Shown: positions 36,864 through 46,653 of the stretch, one piece after another | How positions within the stretch are numbered: the stretch's first letter is position 1 | Layout: each line of letters starts with the position of its first letter | DNA from: Idiomarina sp. A28L | Lineage (GTDB): Bacteria > Pseudomonadota > Gammaproteobacteria > Enterobacterales > Alteromonadaceae | Length of the DNA: 64,000 nt | Reading direction: 5' to 3' | NCBI RefSeq assembly: GCF_000218785.1 | Contig: NZ_AFPO01000013.1 | Location: 1 to 64,000, forward strand | Position numbers and translations under genes: made by a program | Notes under the pieces: model-generated | What the model was told of the DNA's origin: nothing | What the model saw: the letters and a program-made list of their open reading frames with translations, nothing else | Database searches by the model: none

Positions 36864-38330
36864 TTAATCCTTATTCAAATTTGTTTGCTCATAAACACCC
36901 GTATGCACAAACCCTTGTTCTTTTAGATAGATTGCTTGCAAACGGCTCATCACCCCCTGCTGGCAATACATTAAGTAAGTAGTGTTCTTATCTAGTGTAT
37001 CTTGTTTACGGGCAATTCGGAAAAAGGGAATGTGTAACACTTTGTGTTTTGCCAATTTTAAAGGTGCCAACTCTTCTTCGTCATCGGTACGAATATCAAT
37101 TATAACCGCATTATCTGGAATACTATCTTGATATATCGCTGGCCCGGCAACCGGATTTACTCGAATTTCACGAATATCTACCGCTACGCTATTCGCAACT
37201 ACCTGATTAATTAAGCTATCTGGCAGAACGCTTTGCTCGGTTGCGAGAATTAATTCTGGATTTACTCTAACCGAAGGTTGCTGAGAAATCACACCGCAAC
37301 ACTCAGGCACCACGGCCGATAAATGCTCTACGCCAATTTTTCTTGCTTGATCAACAATATCTTGTTTATCGCTAACAATAAGCGGCCGCAATATAAGCGC
37401 ATCGGTTGCGCTATCAATAACCCGCAAATTACTCAGAGTTTGGCTGGCCACCTGCCCAACCGCTTCGCCGGTAACTAAGGCGTGCGCTTTTACTAGTTGG
37501 GCAACTTGGCCCGCAGCTCGCATCATCGCTCGTTTTAACATAACGCCCATAGTGCCGGGATCAGCGTGTTCAAGAATGCGTTCTACAACTTCTGAGAAAT
37601 CTACCGTTACAAACTTCACCGCGTGGGTTCGTGAGTATTTTTCCCAAAGGAAGTAAGCGATTTCTCGCACCGCAGCTTCGTGCGCATCAGCGCCTAAATT
37701 AAAAAAGCAAAAATGCGTTCGTGCGCCGCGACGAATCATTTGGTAGCTGGCCACCGCGGAATCGAAGCCACCGGACATCAATGAAAGTACAGTTTCCTGA
37801 GTAGGCAAAGGAAACCCACCAAGCCCAGGGAAGCGATGCTCAACCAAGGAAACCACATCATCGATAACATGCAGCACAACTTCTTCTTGCGGGTTCTTCA
37901 GAGCTACATCGGTGCCGGGAACCCGCGCTCTAATTCCGCCGCCGATGTAACGCGCTAAATCAATTGAAGAAAACTCATGATTACCTTTGCGTTTTACCCG
38001 CACAGCAAAAGTTTTATTCTGCAAACGCTGAGTTTGGCTGGCGAGAATCCATTCGAGCAGAGTTGCAAACTCAGTTAATGGATGCTCGGAAACCTGTTCA
38101 AAGTATGCGATACCCGGGGTTTGCTGAAGAAATTGAATTATTTTTGCAGTAACTTCCGCACCTGCTGAATGATAAATATCAATGCGATCCCAGCGGCTAT
38201 TTACCCGAACCGAACTATCTAACGGTTTCATGAGCGTGCGTAGATTACCGGTTAAAACTTTTAAATGGCGCTGACGCACCGAACGGCTCTTGATCGTAAT
38301 CTCAGCATGTAAACGTACAATAAACTTCAT
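36864..38330 (-). CDS. thiI: tRNA 4-thiouridine synthase / thiamine sulfur carrier ThiI
   Basis: A 488-residue ThiI (482 in E. coli). It contains an N-terminal ferredoxin-like and THUMP region (about 1-165) and a PP-loop ATPase beginning LSLMSGGFDSAVASYQ. A C-terminal rhodanese domain carries the catalytic Cys in MYCQQGVMS, with the partner Cys in PECCGVIS. It makes s4U8 in tRNA and passes sulfur for the thiazole of thiamine. ATG at 38328-38330 (MKFIVRLHAEI) has GAGGG upstream; the longer open frame to 38459 is not supported by family length. Confidence 0.95.
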   Translation of the reverse strand: MKFIVRLHAEITIKSRSVRQRHLKVLTGNLRTLMKPLDSSVRVNSRWDRIDIYHSAGAEVTAKIIQFLQQTPGIAYFEQVSEHPLTEFATLLEWILASQTQRLQNKTFAVRVKRKGNHEFSSIDLARYIGGGIRARVPGTDVALKNPQEEVVLHVIDDVVSLVEHRFPGLGGFPLPTQETVLSLMSGGFDSAVASYQMIRRGARTHFCFFNLGADAHEAAVREIAYFLWEKYSRTHAVKFVTVDFSEVVERILEHADPGTMGVMLKRAMMRAAGQVAQLVKAHALVTGEAVGQVASQTLSNLRVIDSATDALILRPLIVSDKQDIVDQARKIGVEHLSAVVPECCGVISQQPSVRVNPELILATEQSVLPDSLINQVVANSVAVDIREIRVNPVAGPAIYQDSIPDNAVIIDIRTDDEEELAPLKLAKHKVLHIPFFRIARKQDTLDKNTTYLMYCQQGVMSRLQAIYLKEQGFVHTGVYEQTNLNKD

Positions 38331-38562
38331 GAAACCCTCAAACTTATATTCATTACGTGCGCTGTCGCTTTGATAACGCCGTGGCTTTGACTTACAAACG
38401 CCGTGGTTTTTACTTGCAGAAAAACAGCTGGCGATTATAGCCGATCTGGCCATTCGCAACCAGAATCATTCAAGATCAGCGATTTCCGCTGCAAAAGCGG
38501 TGCCGATTCAATCCTAGCTGTGGTATTTTAACGATATTAAAAGCAACCTCGGAAACGCACCT

Positions 38563-38820
38563 ATGAGTACTAAAGAGAACACCGAAGCATTGGGGTTCGA
38601 GCAAGCCATGGAAGAGCTAGAAACAATCGTGAGCGCGCTTGAAGAAGGTGAATTACCCTTAGAAGAATCGCTAAAGCAATTTGAACGTGCTGTATTTTTG
38701 TCGCGAGTTAGCCAACAAAAGCTGCAACAAGCCGAACAAAAAGTGCAAATTTTACTTCAGCAAAATGGCACAGAAAGCCTAGAACCGTTCGCTGATTTAA
38801 ATACACCAACCAGCGAGTAA
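38563..38820 (+). CDS. xseB: Exodeoxyribonuclease VII small subunit
   Basis: An 85-residue XseB, which with XseA degrades single-stranded DNA. It is a helical hairpin with the family pattern FEQAMEELETIVSALEEGELPLEESLKQFERAV. The length fits (80 in E. coli). It opens the conserved run xseB-ispA-dxs. Confidence 0.96.
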   Translation: MSTKENTEALGFEQAMEELETIVSALEEGELPLEESLKQFERAVFLSRVSQQKLQQAEQKVQILLQQNGTESLEPFADLNTPTSE

Positions 38821-38859
38821 TCGCAGTTTTCTATCGCTTATTGAAAGGCTTAAAAAATA

Positions 38860-39756
38860 ATGTCTGCTGAAGGTCTATTATCTGAGCGTCTCACCTATTA
38901 TCGCCAACGCCATGTGAGCTACTTGGAGCAAATTATTGCTCAGCAAGCGCCTGCAGAAAATCTTCGAGCAGCCATGGCTTATTCCGTTCTTTTGGGTGGT
39001 AAACGAGTGCGGCCATTCTTGGTTTATGCCACCGGCGAAATGCTCGGTGTAAAAGAAACCGTTCTTGATGCGCCAGCAGCAGCCATTGAATGCATACATG
39101 CCTATTCACTGGTTCACGATGATTTACCAGCTATGGATAACGATGCCTTACGGCGTGGTAAAAACACCTGCCACATTGAATTTGATGAAGCCACGGCTAT
39201 TTTGGCAGGTGATGCCCTGCAGAGCTTAGCATTTGAATTATTAGCAAAACCGCAGCAGGCGATATCGGCAAACCAGCAGGTGGCAATGCTAGCAACTTTG
39301 GCCAGTGCCGCTGGGTTACAAGGAATGTGTGGCGGCCAGGCTTTAGATATTGCAGCCACAGGTAAACAAGTTAGCCCCACTAACCTTGAGCAGATTCATC
39401 AATTGAAAACCGGTGCTTTATTGCGCGCTTCAGTTCGCCTTGGTGCCCTTAGTGCAAACGATATTGATGAGAAAACTCTAGTATTGCTAGATAAGTTTGC
39501 TGAAGCAATTGGCCTCGCGTTTCAAGTGAAAGACGATATTCTTGATGTTACTGGCAATACAAAAACCTTAGGAAAAACCCAAGGCGCTGATGCTGCGTTG
39601 GAAAAATCAACGTACCCTGCTTTACTGGGCCTTACAGGTTCAAACGAATTACTGCAGAACTTACACGAAAAAGCGCTACACGCGCTTTCGTTGATCCCGT
39701 ACAATAGTTATATGTTAGAGCAATTCACTGAATATTTGGTAACACGAGACCGGTAG
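38860..39756 (+). CDS. ispA: (2E,6E)-farnesyl diphosphate synthase
   Basis: A 298-residue short-chain prenyl transferase that condenses DMAPP and IPP to FPP. The first Asp-rich motif is [16 protein letters not shown], with the residues of the bacterial FPP type, and the second is [10 protein letters not shown]. The chain starts [11 protein letters not shown] near residue 46. It is placed between xseB (39 bases before) and dxs (5 bases after). Confidence 0.96.
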   Translation: MSAEGLLSERLTYYRQRHVSYLEQIIAQQAPAENLRAAMAYSVLLGGKRVRPFLVYATGEMLGVKETVLDAPAAAIECIHAYSLVHDDLPAMDNDALRRGKNTCHIEFDEATAILAGDALQSLAFELLAKPQQAISANQQVAMLATLASAAGLQGMCGGQALDIAATGKQVSPTNLEQIHQLKTGALLRASVRLGALSANDIDEKTLVLLDKFAEAIGLAFQVKDDILDVTGNTKTLGKTQGADAALEKSTYPALLGLTGSNELLQNLHEKALHALSLIPYNSYMLEQFTEYLVTRDR

Positions 39757-39761
39757 TATAT

Positions 39762-41621
39762 ATGACGCAAGCAAAAAACAATCCTTTTCCATTGTTGCAC
39801 CTAATTGATTCTCCAGCAGATTTGCGCGGATTACCGAAGCAAAAGCTAAATCAGGTGAGCGATGAGTTGCGTCAGTTCTTACTCAGTTCTGTAAGTAAAA
39901 GCAGCGGCCATTTAGCCAGCGGGTTGGGCACTGTAGAGCTGACCGTTGCGCTGCATTATGTATTCAAAACACCCTTCGATCATATTGTTTGGGATGTTGG
40001 CCACCAAGCCTACCCGCATAAAATACTTACCGGCAGGCGTGACCGGCTGCACACAATTCGCCAAAAAGACGGCTTACACCCATTCCCTTGGCGTGAAGAA
40101 AGTGAATATGATGTGCTCTCGGTTGGCCATTCGAGTACTTCAATTAGCGCCGCGTTAGGCCTCGCTATCGCCGCTGAAAGAGAAGGTGAGAATCGCAAAA
40201 CAGTTGCCATCATCGGCGATGGTGCGCTTACTGCCGGTATGGCTTTTGAAGCTATGAACCATGCAGGTGATGTTGCCCCTGATATGCTGGTGATTCTGAA
40301 TGATAACGATATGTCGATTTCAGAAAACGTAGGCGCTCTTAACAACCATTTTGCCCGATTACTATCAGGTAAAGTGTATACCTCGTTGCGTGAAGGCAGT
40401 AAGCAGCTACTTAGTGCATTACCTAGCATGCGCGAATTAGTAAGTAGAGCCGAAGAGCACGTTAAAGGCATGGTTACCCCAGGCACTATTTTTGAAGAGT
40501 TAGGGTTTAACTATATCGGCCCAATCGATGGCCATGATGTTGATGCACTGGTTGATACATTAAGCAACATGCGCACTTTGAAAGGCCCGCAGTTACTGCA
40601 TGTTGTTACCCGTAAAGGCAAAGGCTATGGGCCTGCTGAAAAAGACCCTATCGGCTATCACGGGGTTCCAAAATTTGATCCAAGCATTGATTCGCTGCCA
40701 GCAAAAGCCCCGAGTATTCCTTCCTATTCAGCTGTATTTGGCGAGTGGCTGTGTGAAGTTGCGCAAGGTGATAATAAACTTATGGCAATTACCCCAGCTA
40801 TGCGAGAAGGCTCTGGTATGGTTGAGTTTGCCCGCCGTTTCCCGAAGCAGTATTTTGATGTAGCCATTGCTGAGCAGCACGCAGTAACCTTTGCCTCGGG
40901 TTTGGCAATCGCCGGTATGAAGCCAGTAGTAGCAATCTATTCAACCTTCTTACAGCGGGCATACGATCAACTTATCCACGATGTAGCACTACAGAATCTT
41001 GATGTGCTCTTTGCAATCGATCGTGCCGGCATAGTTGGTGCTGATGGCCCAACCCACCAAGGCGCCTTCGATTTAAGCTTTATGCGCTGTATTCCAAACC
41101 TAATTATTATGACCCCAAGCGACGAAAATGAATGCCGCCTAATGCTTTCTACAGGCTACTTACACCAGGGTCCTGCCGCGGTTCGATACCCACGAGGAAA
41201 TGGCACTGGGGTTGATTATAGCCCTCTAGAAGCGCTTACCATTGGCAAGAGCCGCACAGTACGTAGCGGTAAGAAAATTGCTATCCTAAACTTCGGCACT
41301 TTGCTTGGCGAAGCGGTTTTAGCCGCTGAAAAGCTAGATGCCACCGTAATTGATATGCGCTTTGTAAAACCGCTCGATATTGAAGCTGTGCTAGCTGCGG
41401 CTGAGCAACACGATATTTTAGTAACCTTAGAAGAGAACGCGGTAAGTGGTGGTGCCGGTAGCGCTGTAAGTGAGGCGTTAGCTGCAGCTCGCGTTAATCA
41501 AAGCGTTTTACACCTAGGCCTGCCTGATAGCTTTATTAAACATGGCAGCCAAGACGAAATCAGAGCTGAACTTTTGTTAGATGCAGAAGGGATTGAAGCA
41601 CAAATAAAAGCCCGAATATAA
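39762..41621 (+). CDS. dxs: 1-deoxy-D-xylulose-5-phosphate synthase
   Basis: A 619-residue thiamine-diphosphate enzyme, first of the MEP isoprenoid pathway (620 in E. coli). Features are [15 protein letters not shown], the TPP-binding [18 protein letters not shown] with [15 protein letters not shown], and the catalytic Glu in [12 protein letters not shown]. The substrate-loop Arg lies in [10 protein letters not shown]. It ends in a hairpin terminator whose loop holds the stop codon. Confidence 0.97.
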   Translation: MTQAKNNPFPLLHLIDSPADLRGLPKQKLNQVSDELRQFLLSSVSKSSGHLASGLGTVELTVALHYVFKTPFDHIVWDVGHQAYPHKILTGRRDRLHTIRQKDGLHPFPWREESEYDVLSVGHSSTSISAALGLAIAAEREGENRKTVAIIGDGALTAGMAFEAMNHAGDVAPDMLVILNDNDMSISENVGALNNHFARLLSGKVYTSLREGSKQLLSALPSMRELVSRAEEHVKGMVTPGTIFEELGFNYIGPIDGHDVDALVDTLSNMRTLKGPQLLHVVTRKGKGYGPAEKDPIGYHGVPKFDPSIDSLPAKAPSIPSYSAVFGEWLCEVAQGDNKLMAITPAMREGSGMVEFARRFPKQYFDVAIAEQHAVTFASGLAIAGMKPVVAIYSTFLQRAYDQLIHDVALQNLDVLFAIDRAGIVGADGPTHQGAFDLSFMRCIPNLIIMTPSDENECRLMLSTGYLHQGPAAVRYPRGNGTGVDYSPLEALTIGKSRTVRSGKKIAILNFGTLLGEAVLAAEKLDATVIDMRFVKPLDIEAVLAAAEQHDILVTLEENAVSGGAGSAVSEALAAARVNQSVLHLGLPDSFIKHGSQDEIRAELLLDAEGIEAQIKARI

Positions 41622-41631
41622 TTCGGGCTTT
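41607..41631. terminator. Bidirectional terminator between dxs and pgpA
   Basis: AAAGCCCGAAT (41607-41617) and ATTCGGGCTTT (41621-41631) form an 11-base perfect stem with loop ATA. The minus strand continues TTATTTG. The dxs TAA starts in the loop. Confidence 0.85.
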
Positions 41632-41676
41632 ATACTATTTAAACCGTTAACTTTGCCAACCGAAAGTCAATCGCTC

Positions 41677-42168
41677 TTAGATTGGTAACCACCCGAGCGT
41701 TAATGCAATGTGCATTAACACTAGTGTGAAAAATCCTGCTAATACATCATCAATCATGATTCCGAAGCCACCATCAACGTGCTTATCTAACCAACGAATT
41801 GGCCACGGCTTTAAAATATCAAAGATACGGAAAAGTACGAACGCCAATAACAACGCTTGCCAACTAACCGGTATAGCAATCATAGCAATCATGTAACCCG
41901 CAATCTCATCCCAAACAATGTGTGATGAATCATGCTCACCCATTGCTTTTGCTGTGGCTCCACAAAGATAAATACCAATAATAGTAACAAAAGCTACCAC
42001 GCCAATGTATGCGGCGGTATCCAACGAAGCAAACAACCACACCAATACAATGGCCGGCAAAGTTCCGAAAGTGCCCGGAGCTTTAGGTACTAACCCTGAA
42101 CCAAATCCAAACGATAAGAAATGGATAGGCTGCTTAACTAGTTCACGTTTACTTTGTTTTCTTGCCAT
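41677..42168 (-). CDS. pgpA: Phosphatidylglycerophosphatase A
   Basis: A 163-residue membrane enzyme that removes phosphate from phosphatidylglycerophosphate. Motifs are GSGLVPKAPGTFGTLPA near the start, VWDEIAGYMIAM in the middle, and FDILKPWPIRWLD followed by GGFGIMIDDVLAG. About four membrane segments are visible. It sits 31 bases after thiL, the usual nusB-thiL-pgpA order. Confidence 0.95.
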   Translation of the reverse strand: MARKQSKRELVKQPIHFLSFGFGSGLVPKAPGTFGTLPAIVLVWLFASLDTAAYIGVVAFVTIIGIYLCGATAKAMGEHDSSHIVWDEIAGYMIAMIAIPVSWQALLLAFVLFRIFDILKPWPIRWLDKHVDGGFGIMIDDVLAGFFTLVLMHIALTLGWLPI

Positions 42169-42199
42169 AGAGCGAGCCCCTTAAATTACTTAACAAACA

Positions 42200-43228
42200 C
42201 TATTCATCGTTAGCGAAATGGCTGTAACTGTGTAGATCAATAACACGTTGCTGATTTTTTTCATAGAAGCGCAGTTCACGATGGCCATCGATAATACCAA
42301 TACAGGTTACTTTTACACCTGCTTGCAAAGCCAAGGTTTCCAAACCACCACAACGGCTTTCCGGAATAGTGAAACACAATTCATAATCATCGCCACCGGC
42401 AATTTGATATTTCCAGCCCTCAGGCCCAGCTATACTGCCGGCGAAAGCTTTCGAATGTGGCAATGCATCTAATTGAATACGTGCTCCCACTTTCGATGCC
42501 ACTAAAATATGCTTTAAATCACCCAATAAACCATCTGATAAATCGATAGCGGCGGTTGCTTGGTTTCTAAGTAATTGGCCTAAGCCAACTCGAGGTGTGG
42601 GGTAGAACAAGCGCTTTTCTAGTTCAGCGCGTAGATTATCAGGAATATCTACTCGCCCCTGCTGTGCGGCTAGAGCAAGTGCTGCATCACCAAGAGTGCC
42701 GCTGACATAGATACGATCGCCAGGCTGTGCCCCACTTCGCTGTAAATAACGATGCGCCGGCACTATTCCTTGAGCAGTGAGTGTGAGCGTTAATGGCCCT
42801 TTGGTTACATCACCACCAATTAATGCGCAGCGGTAGTAATCGGCGGCCGCAAAAAAGCCGCGGCTAAATTCAGCAAGCCAAACTTCATCAATTTCAGGTA
42901 GCGAACAGCTCAGCGAGAGCCATGCTGGCTCTGCACCCATTGCCGCTAAATCGCTTAGGTTTACTGCTACTAATTTATGCCCGATAGCTGAGGCAGGTAC
43001 TTTTTCATCAAAGTGAACGCCCGAAACCATGGTATCGGTGGTTACTGCTATACCACAATCAGCAGGTGGAATAACGATTGCAGCATCATCGCCAATACCC
43101 ACAGCCACATCACGCCGACTTCGATTTTGCGAAGTAGCAGAAACAGCAGAGCCGGTATCATTACCGGCTCCCGGGGAACGTTGAAAATATTTCGCAATTA
43201 ACGAAAATTCATCTGGCTGGATATTCAT
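42200..43228 (-). CDS. thiL: Thiamine-monophosphate kinase
   Basis: A 342-residue kinase making thiamine diphosphate from thiamine phosphate. The start EFSLIAKYF, VGIGDDAAIVIPP (metal-binding acids), TTDTMVSGVHF and LIGGDVTKGPLTLTLTAQG are standard. The late DLSDGLLGDLKHIL and AGGDDYELCFT complete the site. The start at 43226-43228 (MNIQPDEF) gives the right N-terminus, 13 bases after nusB. An earlier in-frame Met inside nusB is rejected. Confidence 0.95.
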   Translation of the reverse strand: MNIQPDEFSLIAKYFQRSPGAGNDTGSAVSATSQNRSRRDVAVGIGDDAAIVIPPADCGIAVTTDTMVSGVHFDEKVPASAIGHKLVAVNLSDLAAMGAEPAWLSLSCSLPEIDEVWLAEFSRGFFAAADYYRCALIGGDVTKGPLTLTLTAQGIVPAHRYLQRSGAQPGDRIYVSGTLGDAALALAAQQGRVDIPDNLRAELEKRLFYPTPRVGLGQLLRNQATAAIDLSDGLLGDLKHILVASKVGARIQLDALPHSKAFAGSIAGPEGWKYQIAGGDDYELCFTIPESRCGGLETLALQAGVKVTCIGIIDGHRELRFYEKNQQRVIDLHSYSHFANDE

Positions 43229-43241
43229 GTGCGTGGCTAAG

Positions 43242-43661
43242 TTATTGGCGAGTTGCGCGCAAAGTATCAATGGCTTTATCAAGCACACCGTTTACAAAGC
43301 GGTGGCTATCATCAGCACCAAAGGCTTTGGCTAACTCAATGGCCTCATTCATCACTACTTTGTAGGGTACATCTAAACGGAATTTCAATTCGTAACCCGC
43401 TACTCTGAGCACTGCGCGCTCGATTTGATCGAGGTCTACAAACGGACGATCTGTAAATGGTGCTAGCGCTTGATCTAAGTTTTGATGATTGCCAGCTACA
43501 CCACGAACTAAATCGAGAAAGTAATCAACATCCACTTTACTCACATCATTCTCTGACAGGAACTCAGCTTCAATATCAGAAATACTATTTTCTGATAGCT
43601 GCCAAGAATACACCGCTTGAAGCGCTAAACGGCGTGCTTTACGACGAGCTGCAGGTTTCAC
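43242..43661 (-). CDS. nusB: Transcription antitermination protein NusB
   Basis: A 139-residue helical protein (139 in E. coli). With NusE it binds boxA RNA in rRNA antitermination. Characteristic are [18 protein letters not shown] and [15 protein letters not shown]. The tail [22 protein letters not shown] is also diagnostic. It lies ten bases after ribH. Confidence 0.97.
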   Translation of the reverse strand: MKPAARRKARRLALQAVYSWQLSENSISDIEAEFLSENDVSKVDVDYFLDLVRGVAGNHQNLDQALAPFTDRPFVDLDQIERAVLRVAGYELKFRLDVPYKVVMNEAIELAKAFGADDSHRFVNGVLDKAIDTLRATRQ

Positions 43662-43671
43662 TCTATTCTCC

Positions 43672-44136
43672 TTAAAGCTGTTCTAGTACGTTAATCATTT
43701 CTAACGCACTCAACGCCGCTTCCGAGCCTTTATTGCCATGCTTAACACCTGCACGGTCGATAGCTTGTTCGTCGGTATCCGTAGTGATCACACCAAATGC
43801 TACTGGAACACCAGTTTCTAGTGCTACTTGCGCTAAACCCGAATTTGCTTGGCCAGCCACTAAATCAAAATGTGGTGTGCCACCGCGGATTACCGCACCA
43901 ATAGCAATTACGGCTGCGTATTTTCCGCTAGCTGCGGCTTTTTTTGCCGTTACCGGAAGCTCGTATGCACCAGGAACTTTTACAATAGTAATATGTTCAG
44001 GCTTAATTTGGCCGATGCGAACTAGGGTATCAACAGCGCCTTCCATCAGCTTTTCAACGATGAAACTATTAAAACGAGATACAACAATAACTACTTTTCT
44101 TCCGGGTGCCGCAACACCAGCTTCAATAACGTTCAT
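43672..44136 (-). CDS. ribH: 6,7-dimethyl-8-ribityllumazine synthase
   Basis: A 154-residue lumazine synthase, the penultimate riboflavin step. Motifs are [41 protein letters not shown] (phosphate and catalytic His region), and [20 protein letters not shown] at 44134-44136 (MNVIEAG) has AAAGGA seven bases upstream and gives the common N-terminus. ribA/ribB and ribD are not upstream, and no FMN riboswitch was seen. Confidence 0.96.
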   Translation of the reverse strand: MNVIEAGVAAPGRKVVIVVSRFNSFIVEKLMEGAVDTLVRIGQIKPEHITIVKVPGAYELPVTAKKAAASGKYAAVIAIGAVIRGGTPHFDLVAGQANSGLAQVALETGVPVAFGVITTDTDEQAIDRAGVKHGNKGSEAALSALEMINVLEQL

Positions 44137-44239
44137 GATCAATCCTTTCAACTCACCGAAGAGTTTGTTCGCACTATGCTGACCCTATTCAAACGAACAG
44201 GTAAAGCGTGTTTTCAATCAGGCGCGAAGAATAGCATAT

Positions 44240-44258
44240 TTTACCGATAATCGGTAAA
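44240..44258. promoter_or_regulatory. Perfect 19-base palindrome upstream of ribH
   Basis: TTTACCGAT and ATCGGTAAA flank one central A. It lies about 105 bases before the ribH start and just past the acyltransferase stop. There is no T-run, so an operator is more likely than a terminator. The binding protein is unknown. Confidence 0.5.
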
Positions 44259-44281
44259 CATACCCGCGCAGAATTAGGCAT

Positions 44282-44872
44282 TTACTGAAGCTCAGGGTTC
44301 TTGCCAACGGCTTTATTGGTAAAGTTCTTAATGCGCGTTAACGCCGCTTCTGTATCGTCATCAACGTCCATGGGCGCGCTAATTAAAATTGAGCGCGTAG
44401 CAAAACAAAAAGCTACTGGTACCACGGGTACCTTTGCATTACTTGCCATGTGCAAAAAGCCTTTCTTCCATTCTGTTACTTTACTGCGGGTGCCTTCCGG
44501 AGCTATAACCACAACAAGCTGCTCACGCTGTTTAAACTGATCAACGATTTGCCCTACTATCCCTTGGGCGCTGCTGCGCTGCACTGGAATTCCACCAAGC
44601 CAAGTTAAAACGCCCTTCACGGGAAACACAAATATAGAATGTTTACCTAGAAACGACAAACGCAAACCAAGCGCTAGTTTTACGCAAAGGCCAACGAAGA
44701 AATCCCAATTCGAAGTATGCGGTGCTACCGGGATAATAGCCTTGGGAATATCAGGCATTTCGCCAATAATCTTCCAGCCTCCAAACACCTTAAGCCCTAT
44801 ACGGCCAACCCAACGGCTGAATCTGTTGCCGCGGGTGGGAAGTAATTGATAGGTTGATGGTTTGCGTATCAC
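44282..44872 (-). CDS. PlsC-like 1-acyl-glycerol-phosphate acyltransferase family protein
   Basis: A 196-residue acyltransferase. The catalytic HxxxxD motif is HTSNWD at about residue 52, and the acceptor-binding motif is PEGTRSK at about 125. Short hydrophobic stretches suggest peripheral membrane attachment. This short type is separate from the main PlsC and may acylate another lipid. It overlaps the DUF3014 gene by four bases, so the two are translationally linked. Confidence 0.88.
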   Translation of the reverse strand: MIRKPSTYQLLPTRGNRFSRWVGRIGLKVFGGWKIIGEMPDIPKAIIPVAPHTSNWDFFVGLCVKLALGLRLSFLGKHSIFVFPVKGVLTWLGGIPVQRSSAQGIVGQIVDQFKQREQLVVVIAPEGTRSKVTEWKKGFLHMASNAKVPVVPVAFCFATRSILISAPMDVDDDTEAALTRIKNFTNKAVGKNPELQ

Positions 44873-45726
44873 TGCTGCTGAAGCCTCTGCCGAATTTCAC
44901 GAAGTTTTGATTTTACTAACGCGCGATTATCTGGGCCCATGCGCAGCATTTGCTTCTGCGCGGCCGCTAAGTTTTCTAATGCAGGATCAGCATAGGTGTA
45001 CATTACTTGTTCATCGCTTAACGCTAAAAGGCCACGAGGTTCTGGCGTATCAAGTAAGATTGCAATGGCATCTAAAATACGGTCGTCGAAGTTTGCGCCC
45101 GGTTCTTTAATTTCACCAAAGGCTTCTTCAAACAAAGGTTGAAAGCGTCGATATTGAGAAACTAGAACATCGGCATCCATTTCATAGAACCAACTCACAA
45201 TATCGTTATAACGTGTGTAACTACGCTCATCTACGTATATCTGGCCATCAATATGTTGGACAATAAAGCGCGATTGCGGGCCGCTAATCACCGCAGCTTC
45301 GCGAACAACATCACCGCGCGCAACATTATCTACGAACACCACAAATTTTCTCAGCATATTTTCAGCTTGCACTGGCTGGGTATTAATATCTTGCTCAGAA
45401 AGCTCTTGCAAAACCACATCGCTACCTTCATTTAACGAAGGTAGAGGCTCCGGTTCTGGTTCTGGTTCCGGTGCTGGAATAGGCTCAGGCTCAGCTAATG
45501 GTTCAGGCTCTGGCTCGGGCTCTGGAGCGGGTTCTGGAGCCGGCTCAGGCTCGGAAACTTGCTCAACAGGTTGCGGCATGGGTTCAGGTTCTGGCTCTCC
45601 ATCACGAGTTAACCAAAGCGCAATGATAACGATAAGAATTACGGCGATAGCAACACCGATAATGCGCTGCTGTTTGCGTCTACTATCGTTGTGTTGGATA
45701 TCTTCTTGCTGATCTTGCGTATCCAT
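44869..45726 (-). CDS. DUF3014 family single-pass membrane protein with Pro-Glu linker
   Basis: A 285-residue protein. A short basic cytoplasmic start is followed by one membrane segment (about 22-40) and a periplasmic Pro-Glu repeat linker (about 44-95). A folded domain (about 100-280) contains [44 protein letters not shown] and [21 protein letters not shown], which are DUF3014 features. The function is unknown; the linker length suggests it reaches across the periplasm. It pairs with the acyltransferase gene. Confidence 0.83.
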   Translation of the reverse strand: MDTQDQQEDIQHNDSRRKQQRIIGVAIAVILIVIIALWLTRDGEPEPEPMPQPVEQVSEPEPAPEPAPEPEPEPEPLAEPEPIPAPEPEPEPEPLPSLNEGSDVVLQELSEQDINTQPVQAENMLRKFVVFVDNVARGDVVREAAVISGPQSRFIVQHIDGQIYVDERSYTRYNDIVSWFYEMDADVLVSQYRRFQPLFEEAFGEIKEPGANFDDRILDAIAILLDTPEPRGLLALSDEQVMYTYADPALENLAAAQKQMLRMGPDNRALVKSKLREIRQRLQQQ

Positions 45727-45769
45727 AACTACTCCTGTTGCAACCTAATCTGAACGAATGCCAATATGC

Positions 45770-46546
45770 TTAAGATAATTCATCTCTACGGAAAACAAGC
45801 TCTTTATCCGAATACATCGCTTCATCAAAGTAATACCCTGCCTCTGAGAATGACCGCAAATCTGCTAAAGAGTTCGGCTTCTTCTCGATAATATAACGAG
45901 CCATTAAACCACGAGCTTTCTTAGCATAGAAGCTGATTACCTTTAATTTGCCATTTTTTGTATCTTTAAATACTGGGGTAATCACTTTCGCTTTCAGTTT
46001 TTTGCTAACCACACATTTAAAGTATTCATTCGATGCCAAATTAATCAATACATCGGAATCAGTTTGTGCAATAGCCTCATTCAATTTGTCGGTGATACGT
46101 TCACCCCAGAAACTGTATAAATCTTTTCCACGTGGGTTATTCAGTTTCGTACCCATTTCCAAGCGGTAAGGCTGCATTAAATCTAGAGGTTTTAACACGC
46201 CATAGAGGCCTGAGAGAATTCGCATATGCTGTTGGCCATACTCCCAGTCTTCATTCGATAACGATGCAGCGTCGAGGCCAGTGTATACATCACCATTGAA
46301 TGCAAATGCCGCTTGCTTTGCGTTATCTTGAGTAAATGGCGTTGCCCATTCAGTGAATCTAGCAGCATTTAAGCCTGCTAGCTTATCGCTGATACTCATC
46401 AAAGAACCTAATTCTTGGGGTGATAAGGTTTTGCAAACATCCACCAAAGCTGCTGCATCTTCGAGCATCTCTGGCTGACTAAAGTTATCAATTGGCGCTG
46501 GTGTTTCGTAATCTAAATTTTTAGCTGGGGAAACTACAAATAACAT
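45770..46546 (-). CDS. yaaA: Peroxide stress protein YaaA
   Basis: A 258-residue YaaA (DUF328). In E. coli this DNA-binding protein lowers free iron during peroxide stress. Conserved are [57 protein letters not shown], and the tail [17 protein letters not shown] at 46544-46546 is preferred to the one three codons earlier, as GAGG would be too close to the latter. Confidence 0.95.
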   Translation of the reverse strand: MLFVVSPAKNLDYETPAPIDNFSQPEMLEDAAALVDVCKTLSPQELGSLMSISDKLAGLNAARFTEWATPFTQDNAKQAAFAFNGDVYTGLDAASLSNEDWEYGQQHMRILSGLYGVLKPLDLMQPYRLEMGTKLNNPRGKDLYSFWGERITDKLNEAIAQTDSDVLINLASNEYFKCVVSKKLKAKVITPVFKDTKNGKLKVISFYAKKARGLMARYIIEKKPNSLADLRSFSEAGYYFDEAMYSDKELVFRRDELS

Positions 46547-46597
46547 AACTCTCATACCTCGTTACATATTATGGCTAAAGGTTACCACAGGAAAAAG

Positions 46598-46632
46598 CAA
46601 AAAACCCCCAACACCTTGGGCATTGAGGGCTT
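46598..46632 (-). terminator. Terminator after secF
   Basis: On the minus strand CCCTCAA pairs with TTGGGGG (one G-T pair), followed by TTTTTTG. It lies about 25 bases past the secF stop. Confidence 0.75.
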
Positions 46633-46653
46633 TATCTAGGCTAGGAGCATCAA

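Noticed and set aside
38480-38530. tRNA gene with T-arm-like sequence
   Set aside because: No acceptor stem or anticodon arm can be built around it.
44137-44281. FMN riboswitch upstream of ribH
   Set aside because: The RFN element's conserved stems are absent; only a short palindrome is present.
45430-45600. Repeat array within the DUF3014 gene
   Set aside because: The repetitive DNA simply encodes the Pro-Glu linker; it is not CRISPR or a mobile repeat.
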